A DNA stretch of 64,000 bases from contig WSYJ01000186.1 of NCBI GenBank assembly GCA_020186115.1, forward strand, positions 2,959,501-3,023,500, written 5' to 3'. Positions 40,105 through 52,700 of the stretch are shown piece after piece. This DNA is from Histomonas meleagridis. Its lineage: Eukaryota; Parabasalia; Tritrichomonadida; Dientamoebidae. Both the position numbers and the translations under genes were made by a program. The notes below the pieces were generated by a model. It was given only the letters and a program-made list of their open reading frames with translations. It was not told the DNA's origin and ran no database searches. Numbering within the stretch: position 1 is the first letter of the stretch; each line of letters starts with the position of its first letter.

Positions 40105-43100
40105 TGATGTTTTTGCTGTTCCTGCCTCTTACGATAAGTAATAAGTATGTATTCCCAACTGCAAGAGGAAAGCAAATCATTTTTGATTCTAGCGAACGAA
40201 AAAAAACTCTTTCCTTTCATAATGCATGGGCATATCTTTATTTTCCAACAGAAGTACCCATTACTCAATTACAAGATCATGGAATCAAGTTCACCAAGCG
40301 TGACATGGTCAATAAAAATGTGTATAAACTTTATTTAACACCATCTCAAATTTCATATTTAGAAAGCATCAACGTAATGGTTAGTCTAATTCAACCGAAT
40401 GATAAGATTATATCACCAGAGCAAATCAAAACAGCTGAATATTTATTCGTTACTGGCATTTTTGATCAAATTCCCAAATCAAAATACTTCAAAGTCACCT
40501 CTAGCTCGCCAGAAATCCTTATTATTGAGACAAACCAGCCTGAGGAAGCTTCCAAATATTTAAGTCAAATTGATTCAGTTGAATCAATAACCAAACATAC
40601 ATTACCTAAGATCAATAATAACATGGCAGCTGGATTTACTCAACATAACTCTGAACAAACCACCTTCGACTATGGTGTTGTTCCCACACTTCCACGATAT
40701 TTCGAAGATAAAGGCATCAGTGGTAAGAATCAAACGATTGCAATGATAGACACACTCATTGATTATTATCACACTATGTTTTATGATCCTAATGTCCAAG
40801 TTACATATGGAAAATTTATGCCAACACATCGTAAACTTTTATATGTTTACAATGATTTTGGTTACAATGAACAAAGTTATTATCAAAACGTTGGGATTGG
40901 TGAACATGGGACACATGTAGCAGGCACCATTGCAGGTAGTTCATATGATTCATCGAGTGAAATCAGCAAATTTAATGGTGTTGCGCCTGATACGAAACTT
41001 ATGTATTTAGGTCATTTACATGCAGTACATAATCCATTTTTATCCAATCTATATCAAATGGCACAAATTTTAGCCGAAGGTAATGCATGTGCATTTTCTA
41101 ATTCATGGGGCTATGGTGTTAATAATCCGAACTTTGCGATTAATTCTGCTCTTGATAATTTAATATTTACTACTAAAGCAGGTGAAAATTGTTTATGTAT
41201 CTTTGCATCAGGTAATGATGGATCCCAAAAATATTTTTCGGCTTCATCACCTTCCACTTGTAAAAACATATTAGCAGTTGCAGCATCTGATCAAATATAT
41301 AATTTTAATAATTATAAAGTAACTATTAATAATAATATCGAATTATATATACCAGAAGATAAAAATAATCAACCTGATGGCTCATTACATAATGCGCCAA
41401 ATGAAATATATTTATCACGATTAAATGACTTTAGTACTGATCATCACACAACTAAAATTTTATATTTTGATTTAGACACATTATCAATGTTAAATGATCC
41501 GCAATCAATAATCGAAATTAATTATAATATTTCTCTTCAATCTTCATATTATGAACTTGCTGCTTTTCTTCTTGATATAACAAAAGAAGATTTTGATAAG
41601 TATAGTATTTATTTCACATCTTTATCAGTCCAAATATTATATACAAATAAAACAAATAGTTTAGCATCATTAATTGGTACAACATTAACTGTTAATAGAA
41701 AATATGATTCACTTCAAAGTAAATTATTAACTGATATTAACAAAGCTTCATTTTCTTCAACAGGTCCATCATTTATAGGTTTAATTAAACCAGATGTAAT
41801 GGCACCAGGCGTATTTATCTATAGTGCTAAATCATTAACTACACCGACACCTAATCATGGATCAGATAACGCAAATTATAATGAACATTTAAAGATTAAT
41901 CAAGGTACATCAATGGCTACACCTAATGTTGCAGGTATTACAGCATTAATTTCTGATTATTTCTCAAATGGTTATCATTTAAATACAAAACTTAATTTTA
42001 ATTCATTATTATCGAAATCAATTTTAATAGCATCTGCTAATAAACCAGATGGAAGTAAGGCACCAGATTATTTAATGGGCCATGGTATGATTGATATTTC
42101 GAATGTATTACCATTTGAAGGTTCTAATTTCGGATTACGATTTACACGAAATATTAAAATGTATTCAGAAGATTATCATCATATAGGAAAAATTACTATC
42201 ACAAATACAAATGTACCATTAAGAATAGTATTATGTTCACTTGACGCAGCTTCTAATGCAGATTCATTAATACCGATTATTTATGATTTAGATTTAATTG
42301 TTATATCACCATCAAAGAAAATATATATTGGAAATGATCGTAAGGATGAAACAGAACATTTCACATTAAATGAGAAAGTTATAATTGATATTGATGAATT
42401 AGAAATTGGTGATTATGAAATTCATGTTATAACTAATAATGAAATTCAAGAAGAAAATGGTGTTCCATATATAGTTACTGTAGTAGGTCCATTTACTAAT
42501 AGTGACACAACAACAAATCCATTCTATATCACAATGACAAACACTACAAATTGTATTCCATCAACTAAAGGTAAATGTAATGAAAATGGAAGATTAACAT
42601 GTAATACAGGTTATACTGGTCAATTATGTGAGAAAGAAATCCAAGAAATTAAATCATATGATAATATTAATGATATTTATATTACAATACCACCACATTC
42701 TATGCAATATTATCATATTAATTCTAATGCAAATTATGATAAGTTAATGTTAACAATAATTTCATTATCAAGTCAAAACGCTTATTCATTTATATATGAA
42801 ACTGGTTCACCAGAGAATTATTTAATAGCATTATCATTAAATGGATCACAAATTCCACGACTTATTGATCCTAAATATGATTCAACATATACATCAAGAG
42901 TTATCTTTGATACTGAATTATTATATCCGACAATTAGTTCGAATGAAGAACATGACATATTAATATTTAACAATTTCCCTGAAGAAACTAAATTCATGTT
43001 TTATTCATTAAATGCACCGAATGAAGGACCAATTTGTATCTGTAATAATAATGAATGTTCCAACAAAGAAATTTGCGTAACACAAAATGTTTATAAGAAT

Positions 43101-43922
43101 ATGAATGTATTATATGGCTTAAGACAATATGTAAATAACAGATTAATTTATATTGACGAAAATGTTCAAATCGATTCATTGTTCTTAGCATTCTTTAATG
43201 TTGCTTTACATTCATTAAATCAGAATACAAAATATAATGTAACAATTACATCACTTGATAATTTAACACGTAATTATCCACAAGGATTCAGTCTAAATCT
43301 CGTAAACTTGAATTTGTTATTTGATATTGATTCCAATTTACAAATTAATTTCAAAACATTAAATATATCGAAATCGTTAGTTAACGCAAATAATGTTCAA
43401 TTAAATGTTAACGAGTTAACAAGTGATTTTGATTCATATAATGATAATATTATGAATCCAACTACAGTAATAATGTATGACTCATCAGATCCAATTCCTT
43501 TGATCAAAGTTTATAGTACACATTTTGAATTCATAAGTAAAAATAACATAACTAAAAAAGTGCCATTCAATGCTTTAACGGAATTTATCACCGATAGAGA
43601 AAGTACTGAAAATTTGAAAATTGTTAAAGGTGATGACAAGGAAATTATAACAGAACATAAGGTCTTTATAATATTTACTAATCCAAATGGTTATAGTTGT
43701 GATATAGATGAAAAACTGAAAAGTATAGTTTACATATCAACTATTGGTGGTGATGATAAAGGTCTGAGTGATGGCGAAATCGCTGCAATAGTAATAGTCT
43801 GCATCGTTGTGGTGGTGGCTGCTGTAGTTGCGACTTATTTCTTGGTGATCAGGAAGAGGAGAAATAATTACACAAAAACTTTGGATTCTTCTGACAATAA
43901 AAGAGAGAAATATACTCCGTAA
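40104..43922 (+). CDS. Membrane-anchored subtilisin-like serine protease (S8 family)
   Basis: The 1272-residue type I membrane protein starts with a signal peptide (MMFLLFLPLTIS). A prodomain-like region (about 20-190) precedes the S8 catalytic domain. The triad is Asp216 in IAMIDTLID, His268 in GEHGTHVAGT and Ser603 in GTSMATPNVAG, with oxyanion Asn371 in FASGNDGS. A long insertion lies between the Asn and Ser motifs (about 400-560). Beta-rich regions follow, with an EGF-like Cys cluster (CNENGRLTCNTGYTGQLC, about 830), a single transmembrane helix (AAIVIVCIVVVVAAVVATYFLVI) and a basic tail. Trichomonad homologues such as TvSUB1 act at the cell surface. A second family member lies at 62.8-64 kb. 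Confidence 0.95.
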   Translation: MMFLLFLPLTISNKYVFPTARGKQIIFDSSERKKTLSFHNAWAYLYFPTEVPITQLQDHGIKFTKRDMVNKNVYKLYLTPSQISYLESINVMVSLIQPNDKIISPEQIKTAEYLFVTGIFDQIPKSKYFKVTSSSPEILIIETNQPEEASKYLSQIDSVESITKHTLPKINNNMAAGFTQHNSEQTTFDYGVVPTLPRYFEDKGISGKNQTIAMIDTLIDYYHTMFYDPNVQVTYGKFMPTHRKLLYVYNDFGYNEQSYYQNVGIGEHGTHVAGTIAGSSYDSSSEISKFNGVAPDTKLMYLGHLHAVHNPFLSNLYQMAQILAEGNACAFSNSWGYGVNNPNFAINSALDNLIFTTKAGENCLCIFASGNDGSQKYFSASSPSTCKNILAVAASDQIYNFNNYKVTINNNIELYIPEDKNNQPDGSLHNAPNEIYLSRLNDFSTDHHTTKILYFDLDTLSMLNDPQSIIEINYNISLQSSYYELAAFLLDITKEDFDKYSIYFTSLSVQILYTNKTNSLASLIGTTLTVNRKYDSLQSKLLTDINKASFSSTGPSFIGLIKPDVMAPGVFIYSAKSLTTPTPNHGSDNANYNEHLKINQGTSMATPNVAGITALISDYFSNGYHLNTKLNFNSLLSKSILIASANKPDGSKAPDYLMGHGMIDISNVLPFEGSNFGLRFTRNIKMYSEDYHHIGKITITNTNVPLRIVLCSLDAASNADSLIPIIYDLDLIVISPSKKIYIGNDRKDETEHFTLNEKVIIDIDELEIGDYEIHVITNNEIQEENGVPYIVTVVGPFTNSDTTTNPFYITMTNTTNCIPSTKGKCNENGRLTCNTGYTGQLCEKEIQEIKSYDNINDIYITIPPHSMQYYHINSNANYDKLMLTIISLSSQNAYSFIYETGSPENYLIALSLNGSQIPRLIDPKYDSTYTSRVIFDTELLYPTISSNEEHDILIFNNFPEETKFMFYSLNAPNEGPICICNNNECSNKEICVTQNVYKNMNVLYGLRQYVNNRLIYIDENVQIDSLFLAFFNVALHSLNQNTKYNVTITSLDNLTRNYPQGFSLNLVNLNLLFDIDSNLQINFKTLNISKSLVNANNVQLNVNELTSDFDSYNDNIMNPTTVIMYDSSDPIPLIKVYSTHFEFISKNNITKKVPFNALTEFITDRESTENLKIVKGDDKEIITEHKVFIIFTNPNGYSCDIDEKLKSIVYISTIGGDDKGLSDGEIAAIVIVCIVVVVAAVVATYFLVIRKRRNNYTKTLDSSDNKREKYTP

Positions 43923-43984
43923 AGAGATAAATAAAATGGAACTGGTTAAATATTTTTGAGAATAATTCTGATGAAGAATATCTC

Positions 43985-44659
43985 CTAGGATAAATGAAAT
44001 AAACGTTTCCTTTCGGTTTGATTTGGCTCTTTCTTTGGCTGTGGATCATTTATACGAAGATAGAATATTTTGGTGACCAAATAAGCTAATGATTCATGAA
44101 CATTGATATTTTTGAGTGATGATGTTTCAAAGAAAATAAGGTTCTTACTATCGCTGAATTCAATTCCTTCTTCTGTTGTAACAGTTCGATTTGTGTCAAG
44201 ATCGCATTTCGATCCAATAATGATAATAACAACTCGTTTATCTGAATATTCATGGATAAGATCGAGCCACATCGAAAGATCTTGGAATGTTTGCCGATTT
44301 GTAATATCATATAGAAGGAATACTCCAATTGCATTACGAAAATAAGTAGGTGCGGGACACATAAAAACTTCTCCGTACTTGATGTCCCACAATTGTGCTT
44401 CAATAAGTTTATCTCCAATTTTAAATATTTTTGTGTTCAATACTTTACCAATTGCACTTCTTACTTCTTTCATATCATTATCGATACGAGAAATAAAGCT
44501 AGACTTACCAACAAATTGGCTGCCTACAACAATAATCTTCCAAATAAAGTCTGGTTTTCTTTTTTGCGTTTTTTGAGTTGATTTTGAACTTGAAGCGTTT
44601 GAATTAAAAATAATCGTTTTACATTCAATTACTGATCGTTCACCAACATATTGACACAA
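43985..44659 (-). CDS. Divergent Rab-like small GTPase, 5' end lost at the Tc1 element
   Basis: The frame encodes a Rab-type G domain: P-loop GSQFVGKSS, switch II WDIKYGE in place of WDTAGQE, DITNRQTFQDLSMWLDLI, GSKCDL where NKxD is usual, and FETSS. The degenerate guanine and switch II motifs suggest weak or altered nucleotide handling. The C-terminus (RKRLFHLS) lacks prenylatable cysteines. The frame is open to 44659 but has no ATG before the P-loop. The first in-frame ATG lies after it. The frame runs into the inverted repeat of the adjacent transposon, so the natural start was probably removed or displaced by the insertion. Confidence 0.65.
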   Translation of the reverse strand: MCQYVGERSVIECKTIIFNSNASSSKSTQKTQKRKPDFIWKIIVVGSQFVGKSSFISRIDNDMKEVRSAIGKVLNTKIFKIGDKLIEAQLWDIKYGEVFMCPAPTYFRNAIGVFLLYDITNRQTFQDLSMWLDLIHEYSDKRVVIIIIGSKCDLDTNRTVTTEEGIEFSDSKNLIFFETSSLKNINVHESLAYLVTKIFYLRINDPQPKKEPNQTERKRLFHLS

Positions 44660-45904
44660 AGTGTTTCACAAAACGATGAACCTGCCGATAGGAAAAATTT
44701 GTCATCTGCATATATTTTATATAACATTTCATTTTATTGTACATCAAATGCAAAACCAAAGTACTATGCCAAATCACATGGTTAACTCACGCCTACGAAT
44801 TTTCCAGGAACTTTCACGAGGTAAGAGCATTAGTCAAATAGCTTTTGAAACTGGTCATTAAAGAAATCTTATTCGTCAAGTCAAGAAACAAATGGAGGCA
44901 CAAGAAAATGTTATCGAGCTTAAAAACAAGATTGGGGCACCAAGAAAAAGAACGAAAGATATCGAAGCAGAAATAATAAGTATTATTACATCCAATCGAA
45001 GACTTGGCCTTGAAAAAACTGCCGAAAGAATCAGTTCGAATTCTAATTTTCCCAAAGTCAGCAGACAATTGGTAAGCAAGGTTCTTCATGATTATCATTA
45101 CTCTTATCTGCCATCAAGAGAAACATTTCTTCTAACCGACTCCCAGATGCAAGCAAGGATTAACTTTTGTGACACTTCATATCTCATCCAACACAGACTC
45201 GAAATCGATTTTATTTACTGATGAATCATCATTTGTGTGCGGAGAAAATGGAAGATGGCTTTGGCGTCGTCGAGGAGAGAAAGATGATGCCATTTTCGTT
45301 CATATAAAAAAGTTTCCAAAGAAAATCATTATATTTGGTGGGATATCATATAATTATCGAACACCATTGATTGCAATGGAGGGAACTATTGACGCAAATC
45401 GTTATGTTGATGATTGCATCGATGGATTTGGTTTGATAATCGGCATGAATGAAGCATATGGCGTGGGTCAATGGAAATTAATGGAAGACGGGGCAGCAAT
45501 TCACACATGTGCTTCAACCATGGATTATTTGAAGCTAATGTGTAATGTATTGCCAAACTGGCCGGCAAACTCACCCGATTTGAACCCTATCGAAAATTTA
45601 TGGTCGATTATGAAGGAACGTGTGCAAGAATTGGAACCTGACACAATTGAGAACTTGATCGAAATTGTTTTTCAAGTATGGGAAACCATAGAAGAGAAAA
45701 CAATCAAAAATCTCATTGACTCAATGCCAGATAGATTGACTCGTGTTATTGCACTAAATGGCGCTCCAAATGGTTACTAAACATTTATGAAATAAATTCG
45801 GTTTCACAAAATAACAAACGATTAAATGAAACTTTTTGATAATAAAATTGACTTTTTAACCAATTTTCGATCAGTTACTGGTCTATCGTTTTGTGAAACG
45901 CTTT
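44658..45904 (+). mobile_element. Tc1-like DNA transposon (about 1.25 kb) with inverted terminal repeats
   Basis: The left end AAAGTGTTTCACAAAACGAT and the reverse complement of the right end AAAGCGTTTCACAAAACGAT match at 19 of 20 positions. They enclose a degenerate DD34E transposase. The expected TA target duplication is not clear: the flanks read AC on the left and AT on the right. Confidence 0.8.
44748..45780 (+). pseudogene. Tc1-like DD34E transposase, inactivated
   Basis: The protein starts at an ATG preceded by a TCATT motif (44729). It has an N-terminal helix-turn-helix (LRIFQELSRGKSISQIAFETGH) interrupted by a TAA at about 44859, a second basic HTH region (KNKIGAPRKRTKDIEAEI), a frameshift near 45175, and then the catalytic core. 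Its acidic residues are the Asp of LFTDESSFV, the Asp of LMEDGAAIHT, and, 34 residues later, the Glu of SPDLNPIENLW. This is the DD34E spacing of Tc1 elements. One stop and one frameshift mean it cannot be made as a single protein, but it ends normally at 45780. Confidence 0.85.
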
Positions 45905-45941
45905 ATATGAATAAGAATTAAAAATTAAAATAGTAAATCAT

Positions 45942-46470
45942 TTAAAGTTTGAAGCCACCATTGGCAGTTCTCTTCTTTCGTGTTGTTTGTCCATTTGGAA
46001 GATTGATAGTAATTTTTTGTCCTTTATGAAGGGAATAGTCCCTTCCTAATGAATGTATTTCAACTGGTGATTGTGGTGCACTTTGTTCAGCTTCAAATTC
46101 ATCAGCAACTTTCATTATCAACTGCTATTTTGAAATCTAATGATTCATTTCTTTCTTGCATACCTATGCATAGGCCAATAAATACATGGCGTGTGCCTTG
46201 CACTACACGAAGAACAAAATATCGAGATGAATCAGTAACAGGTTCAACAGCATTTGGATGATCAAGTAGACATTCAAAAAAATTTCCTGTGTCAGGTTCA
46301 TCAAGTACAATAATTTCCCTTTGATGAAAACACGAATACGTCCGTGCCAAAGTTGATTTCCTTCCCAACCAGAGCATCTATATCCTTCTGCTTGATTAAG
46401 TGGTGGAATTCTAAATACATATACCATCAGCGCCAAGATTTATTTCAATGTCTGCATTATTTGAATTCAT
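45942..46470 (-). pseudogene. Broken NECAP-like gene (adaptin-ear-binding coat protein)
   Basis: Three or more overlapping minus-strand frames together match the NECAP PH-like domain: VFRIPPLNQAEGYRCSGW, then LWHGRIRVFIKGK, then VEPVTDSSRYFVLRVV and FIGLCIGMQERNESLDF, then LHKGQKITINLPNG and a Lys/Arg-rich Gly tail. NECAPs bind AP-1/AP-2 and act in clathrin-coated vesicle formation. Single-base shifts occur near the start, in the GGGAAATTATTG region and near GATAATGAAAG, so the gene is inactive as read. It lies beside the transposon. Confidence 0.7.
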
Positions 46471-46635
46471 AAATATGTCTATTTTATATAACTTTTTTAT
46501 TACATTTAGAAATTGTTTTTTAATATTTTGCTTTGAATGAGTTATGTATACAGAAAACCCAGGAGCGGATCCAAATGGTACTGAATTAGAGTATGATGGT
46601 TAAGAAGGTAATAATCATACTAAAAAGCATTTTCG

Positions 46636-46636
<1 letters not shown>

Positions 46637-46668
<32 letters not shown>
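46637..46668. repeat. (TA)n microsatellite
   Basis: About 16 uninterrupted TA units lie between NECAP and the 3' end of the BEACH gene. Confidence 0.95.
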
Positions 46669-46669
<1 letters not shown>

Positions 46670-46743
46670 CTTTAAAATCATCTTTGACGTAAAGTTTTGA
46701 ATTCCTTCACTTTTTTAATAAAAAGATGAAACAAATGGAAATT

Positions 46744-49700
46744 TTATTGGTACTCATAAGGAATTAATGTCATTTTACCATCAGAATGCGCACAAACAAT
46801 TATTTGATCTTTTTTACAAAAATGCATCGATGAAATTTGCGTATTTGAACGAAAGATCGGCTCATGCAAATCCAAATAATAAAGTTCGAACGCATAAACT
46901 TTGTTTGATATTGTACAAGCACACGCATAGTCGAACGCATCATTGCTTTCCCAAGTTATCATTGAGACAATTGGCTCTTTGATTTGGACTTTCTTTAAGA
47001 ACAATCCATTTATGTTATACAAAGACAATGAATAAGTTCTCTTTTTATCATCGATGGAATATATCAAAATAAATCCAAAAGATTTCGAGATTTTGATGAT
47101 TTGTGGTTTTTCTTCATTTAAATTAATACTTTGAATAATTCTTTCTTTGTTTATGGAAACAATATCAAGAAATCCGTCGTTAGTCCCCAAAACAACTAAA
47201 TCGAAATCATAAGATATAGCAGAAGATATATATTCTTGGTGTGAAGACTCAATGCAGAATAACGGTTTTGATATATCCGAAACGTTCCACACGTAAACTA
47301 TTGAATCCGACCCTATCGTCATAATTAACGGACTACTATAAACGATAGAATTAATTTTGCCAAAAATATGACGCGAAGTTTTGACTGATTTATTTTTGAA
47401 GTTAATTATATTAAATCTTCTTAAGTCTATTGATATATCAATTATATTCGATTTATCGATAAATAAAGCATTGTTAGAAATTTGTATATCATTTAACACG
47501 TAATTCTTATTTTTTGTGATTATGAATTTATTATTATCTTTAAAATTAAAGTTAAAAATGTAAATTTGGTTTGGAACACTTAAGAAATAACCCGAAAATA
47601 TTTTATTTTTCTTGAAAACGAATTTTGTTTTTAATATTTTAGCATTATCGATAATTGTTAAATTAGATAATATATCATTAATTAATGAAGAACATTTTAT
47701 ATTATTTCTAATTGGATGAGGTTCTGTAAATATTTGAATTGGAACTTGACCACATTGTTTCCTTAGTAAGTCCGCATGTTTTTGTTCTTCTTGATCTTTA
47801 ATTTCCGAATTATTACTTACGTACATATATTTATTATATACATTACCTGTTTCAACATTTTTTTGTTTTACGCCGAAATTTAAATCAATCCAATGATGAA
47901 TGTTTTCAGACACATAATTACTCTCAAGTGCTTTCCGATTTAAATATATTAAATCCATTGACGTCTTACACCATTTTGGTAATTTAACATCGCCATTATT
48001 CTTATCAATACCTAAATCGAAGTGATTCGAATTAATTAATATTTCAGGACAACAAAAAAATTCGGGCGTTAATTCACAATTATCAAATACGGAACTTTTA
48101 AAACATTTTGTCATACTTCGAAATATTCGATTTTTATTATCGAATTTTCCTTTTTGAAAATCGATATGAAATGTAGTGAAAGGTTCGATTCGAATTAAAT
48201 ATTTATATATACATTGTGGACATATTGGACCGGATTTTAAGAAGTATTTATACCCTTCATACATTAACGTGTTATTATTATACGATTCTGGCATAAGAGA
48301 ACCCATAGGTAACTTTAAATCACGATAAATAGTTATATCATTTATATCGAATGTTTCTTTTTTATAATTATTAATTACCCATGGTAAAAATGGATATTGT
48401 GATAAATCATTTAATGTTCTACCACAATAATAATTAATAAACATCAAATATTCGAAATTTGATATTTCTTTTTTAATCCATTTATTAGTATATACATTTA
48501 AATTATTTTTATTTGTTAATGAATTTATAATTTTTATGTTTAAGTTTCGTTGAATTGTTGTTATAATATTTGGATTATCAAATATTAAGAAATAACTTTT
48601 ATGATTAAATAAATATATTTCGATTGATTTAGGTATAGTTAAATAATATTTTTGTTGTATATATTTGATATTATTTATTGGAATTTGTATTAATTTCTTT
48701 TCATGTTGAATTGTTATTTCATTTGAATAAATCGAAAAAATCGATTTCTTATCATTGTTTTGATGTATATAAATACAATCAAATTGTTTTAATGGCTTCT
48801 TTTCAATATATGAATTACTTCTTTCGATTTCTTCTATTACTTCTTCATTTATATCTTGTGTATAACCTTTAATCATTTCAGTAGCTTCTGTTAAACTTCC
48901 AGTATCTCTCGCTAATGAAGCTAAAAGATGTATATTAAAATGTAAGTTTAATTTCATCTTCATTGGTAATCCTAAATTACCACATAATAAAGTATCAAGT
49001 TTAAAATGTAAATTAATATCATTTTCATTATTATTTTTCCAAATGTTTTTCGATAAATTTAAATAAAGTTTTCTCCAATTTTTATGTATTTCTTCATAAT
49101 GTGATACTGCTTCTGTTGATAATATATCAATTAATGAAACTGTCTTTTGTACAATTTTGTCACTATTTAATGCTTTAAATTGATCATTAATATCTGGAAG
49201 TTGATTAAACCATTCATTAATGAGAATTTTCTTTTGTTTAAATAATTCGATAATATGTTGAGAATTTGTATATTGATGAATAATTTCGAATGAATCGACA
49301 GAAAGTAATGGATTACTATCATTTTGGAATCCTAAATCAATGTTATTTCTTAATGCCGAAATTTCCAATATTTTAAATGGTAAAGGATTTTGTGCATATA
49401 TTGTATAATAATGCATCTTTTTAATATGATTTAATACATGTGATTTATCAAATTTTAATAAATATGAACATATTATTATATCACCATATATATAAGGTGA
49501 TTTATTATTTATTAATTCTAATTCACTAATACATAACTTTGCAGCATTCGTTGCTTTCCATGTATTATTAGTTGTTATACTTATACCAAATATTATATCT
49601 TGTGGAGATTTAATATATTCGATCATATTATTTATTACAGTTATAATCTTTTTAGGTTTACCTTGATCTGTAATTTTATTACTATAATTCTCAGATAATA

Positions 49701-52700
49701 AAAATGGTGAATCTTTAAATAAATTCAAGAAAAAGTTTTGATATTTAATTTTATTTTGGAATAATATAAAGAAATGTGCAGCAGAGATTAATTCTTCTTT
49801 TTTATTTTCACTATTTAAAAACAAGAATTCTAAATATGGATAAAATAATGAATCATTACATATTACATAAGAAAATATATATAAAATTAAACATGTCTTA
49901 AAAATATCAGTTGAAGAATTAGCTAAAAACTCAAAAATTAATTGAATACAATTCTCATTTTCATGTAATAAAGAAACACAAAACAAATAATCAAATAAAG
50001 ATTCTAAATTAAATGATTTCTTTCGTTTCAAATATTCATTAACTAATTTCCCTTGAATAGCTATAAAGCATTCTAAAGGGAACAAATATTTATTATTTAA
50101 ATCCATTAAACGATTTAATAATTCTTTATTACAAATTGATTTAGGGAATATTTGAATTATAGAAAATATTCGGAAATTAACTTGATCATTTGATTCCAAA
50201 ATTATCGAAATTATTAAATAAGTTATATCTTGATCATTATAACTTATTAACAAATATAAATATGTTAAATAATTTGTTATAAATGGATAATTCTTTTGTG
50301 ATACAATTGTTTGTAATACAGATAATAATATTTTTACTAATGCTAAATCGATTTTAGATAAAATTAATCCAATTAGAAATTCCAAATTTTCTTTATCAAA
50401 TAAAAAATCAGAAATTCGAACTAATATTGATGAAATTTCTGTAGCTGATTGTATATCAATATGTGGCATTTTACTTAACAATTTATTAAAATCAAAATAT
50501 TCATGATATTCATTAAATAATATTTTACCCCAATGTCTATAAATTATAATTTTATTAGAAGATTTATCCCATATATCGAAATTTAATATAATTTCATTAA
50601 ATATTAAATTAATCAAATTTTTATCTTGAATTAATTGTGTTAAATATATAAATTTCTTATATAAATTATATGTAATTAATTGATTTATAGATGAAATTAA
50701 AAAATATGAAATTATTGGAATACAATTCTCTAATGATTGAATTACATTTGGTGAGAAATTTAATATATTTAAAAATAAATCAACAGATAATTCCAAAATA
50801 TTGGAAGAAAGATCATAATTAGTTTGTAATACTTGTGTCTGAGCAAAAAGAGGTAATAAAGTTTCGATTTTTATTATATTTATTAAAACATCGGCAAAAG
50901 TTAATTCATATTTAAATGATATATCATTCGAATGAACATATATATCTTTAATTTGTGTATGTGTTTCAATATTAATATCACAATTTGTCTCATAAAAAGT
51001 TATATAAAAATATGAACTCTTTGGTACAAGTCTATAATTAGAAGTCCAATTAAATATATCATCTCGAGTTAAATTACAAGGTAAAAAAGCAAATGAAGAT
51101 AAATAACCAAAAGTAGAACATGAATTTATATTGACTGTATTAATATTCTTACATACAGTCATTGTTAAAGGTTCATTTTCGATAAATCCTGTCCAATCCA
51201 CAGAAAAACATTGATATTTTTTGTTTCTTAATTCCATTGATATTATAGCTTCATCATTATCATTAAATTTACAACTTACTATAACAAGACACCATATCCC
51301 TGTTGGTATACATTGTAATTTATTCGAATAAACTCCATCAATAACTTTTAAATTAGCTATTAAATAATAATCATTTAATATTAATGAAAACTTTGAGCTT
51401 GTTTTATCTGATATTTCAAATAAGATAATTGGTAAATCGATTTTAATTGGCTCTAAAAATATCCAAAACCCAAAAGAAAACCCTTTTTTAGTTGTATATG
51501 AAGGAATATTCTCAATACAAATCGTTGTACAATTTGATGATAATTCGGAATAAAAAATTGGACAATTATTAATCTTAGAAAAGATATCACTTAAATTCTT
51601 TATGAAATGTATTTGATATATTGATATCATTTGTGAATTTATTGGCGTCAATAAATTTAAATGTCGTTGTACTATAATAGATGTAGAAATTCGTTCATAA
51701 ATTAATAATAAAACTTCTAATATCATATCAATAATATTCGATCGATCAATAGTATCTTCTTTATATTTATGTAAACATTCAAGTAAATATAAATCTAAAC
51801 CACCTTCATGTGCAAATAATCGATTTTCATATGAAGATATTAACGATTTTTGATATGTCTTTAATACATTTATAAAATCATCATCATTATTACATATTTG
51901 TAATAAAACAGGTAAAATTTTTGGTGCATTAAATGGTAAAATACTATCAATTTCTAAGTTTTGTTTAAATGAAAGTATTTGTAATAATTTAATTTGAAGT
52001 TCATTAAAATATTTTTCATCTTTAAAATGTAAACAACCATTTAATATATCATTAGTATTAATATTTTTATCATTATAAAATGAAATAAATTGTAATAATT
52101 GTAATAACAAATTAAATGAATTTTCACTTTCATTTAATTTATACATTAATTCATATATATATGATTTTAATTCTTTAAATAATACATATAAATCATTCTT
52201 ATGTAAAAGTGTTTCATTTATTATACGTAATAACGAAGTAATTAAATTAGTATATTCATCTTCAGGGACAAAAGGATAACTAATAATAATAACATTTTCA
52301 AATGAATTTATAAAATGTTGATCAATATCATTAATGTTTTTACAATTTATTAAAAATTTATGAATTAAATCTAATATAAATGAACGAACAGGTAATTCAT
52401 AAAGAAATGAAATGAAAATAGTAACAAAATAATTACTTGAAATCCAAACATTACCTTTTGCTAAGAAAACATTTGATATGAACAAAAACAATGATTTTCG
52501 TGTTGATTCAATTATGTTTATATTATCTTTTGTTGAAATAAAATGTAAATTTTGCATAAAGATTAAAGACTTAGATATTGTTTCAATAAATGACTTTTTC
52601 GTTAATTCGTTTTCATTAATATTCGAATAAAGTAAAACAATTCGTTGCATAACTTCACAAAATAATAAAGGCTTGTTAAATAATGAATTAATTATATAAC

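Noticed and set aside
46102-46436. Two independent minus-strand ORFs near 46.2 kb
   Set aside because: They are successive pieces of one frameshifted NECAP-like gene rather than separate genes.
48175-48200. GGTTCGATTC, resembling a tRNA T-arm
   Set aside because: It is part of the BEACH coding sequence with no acceptor or anticodon arms around it.
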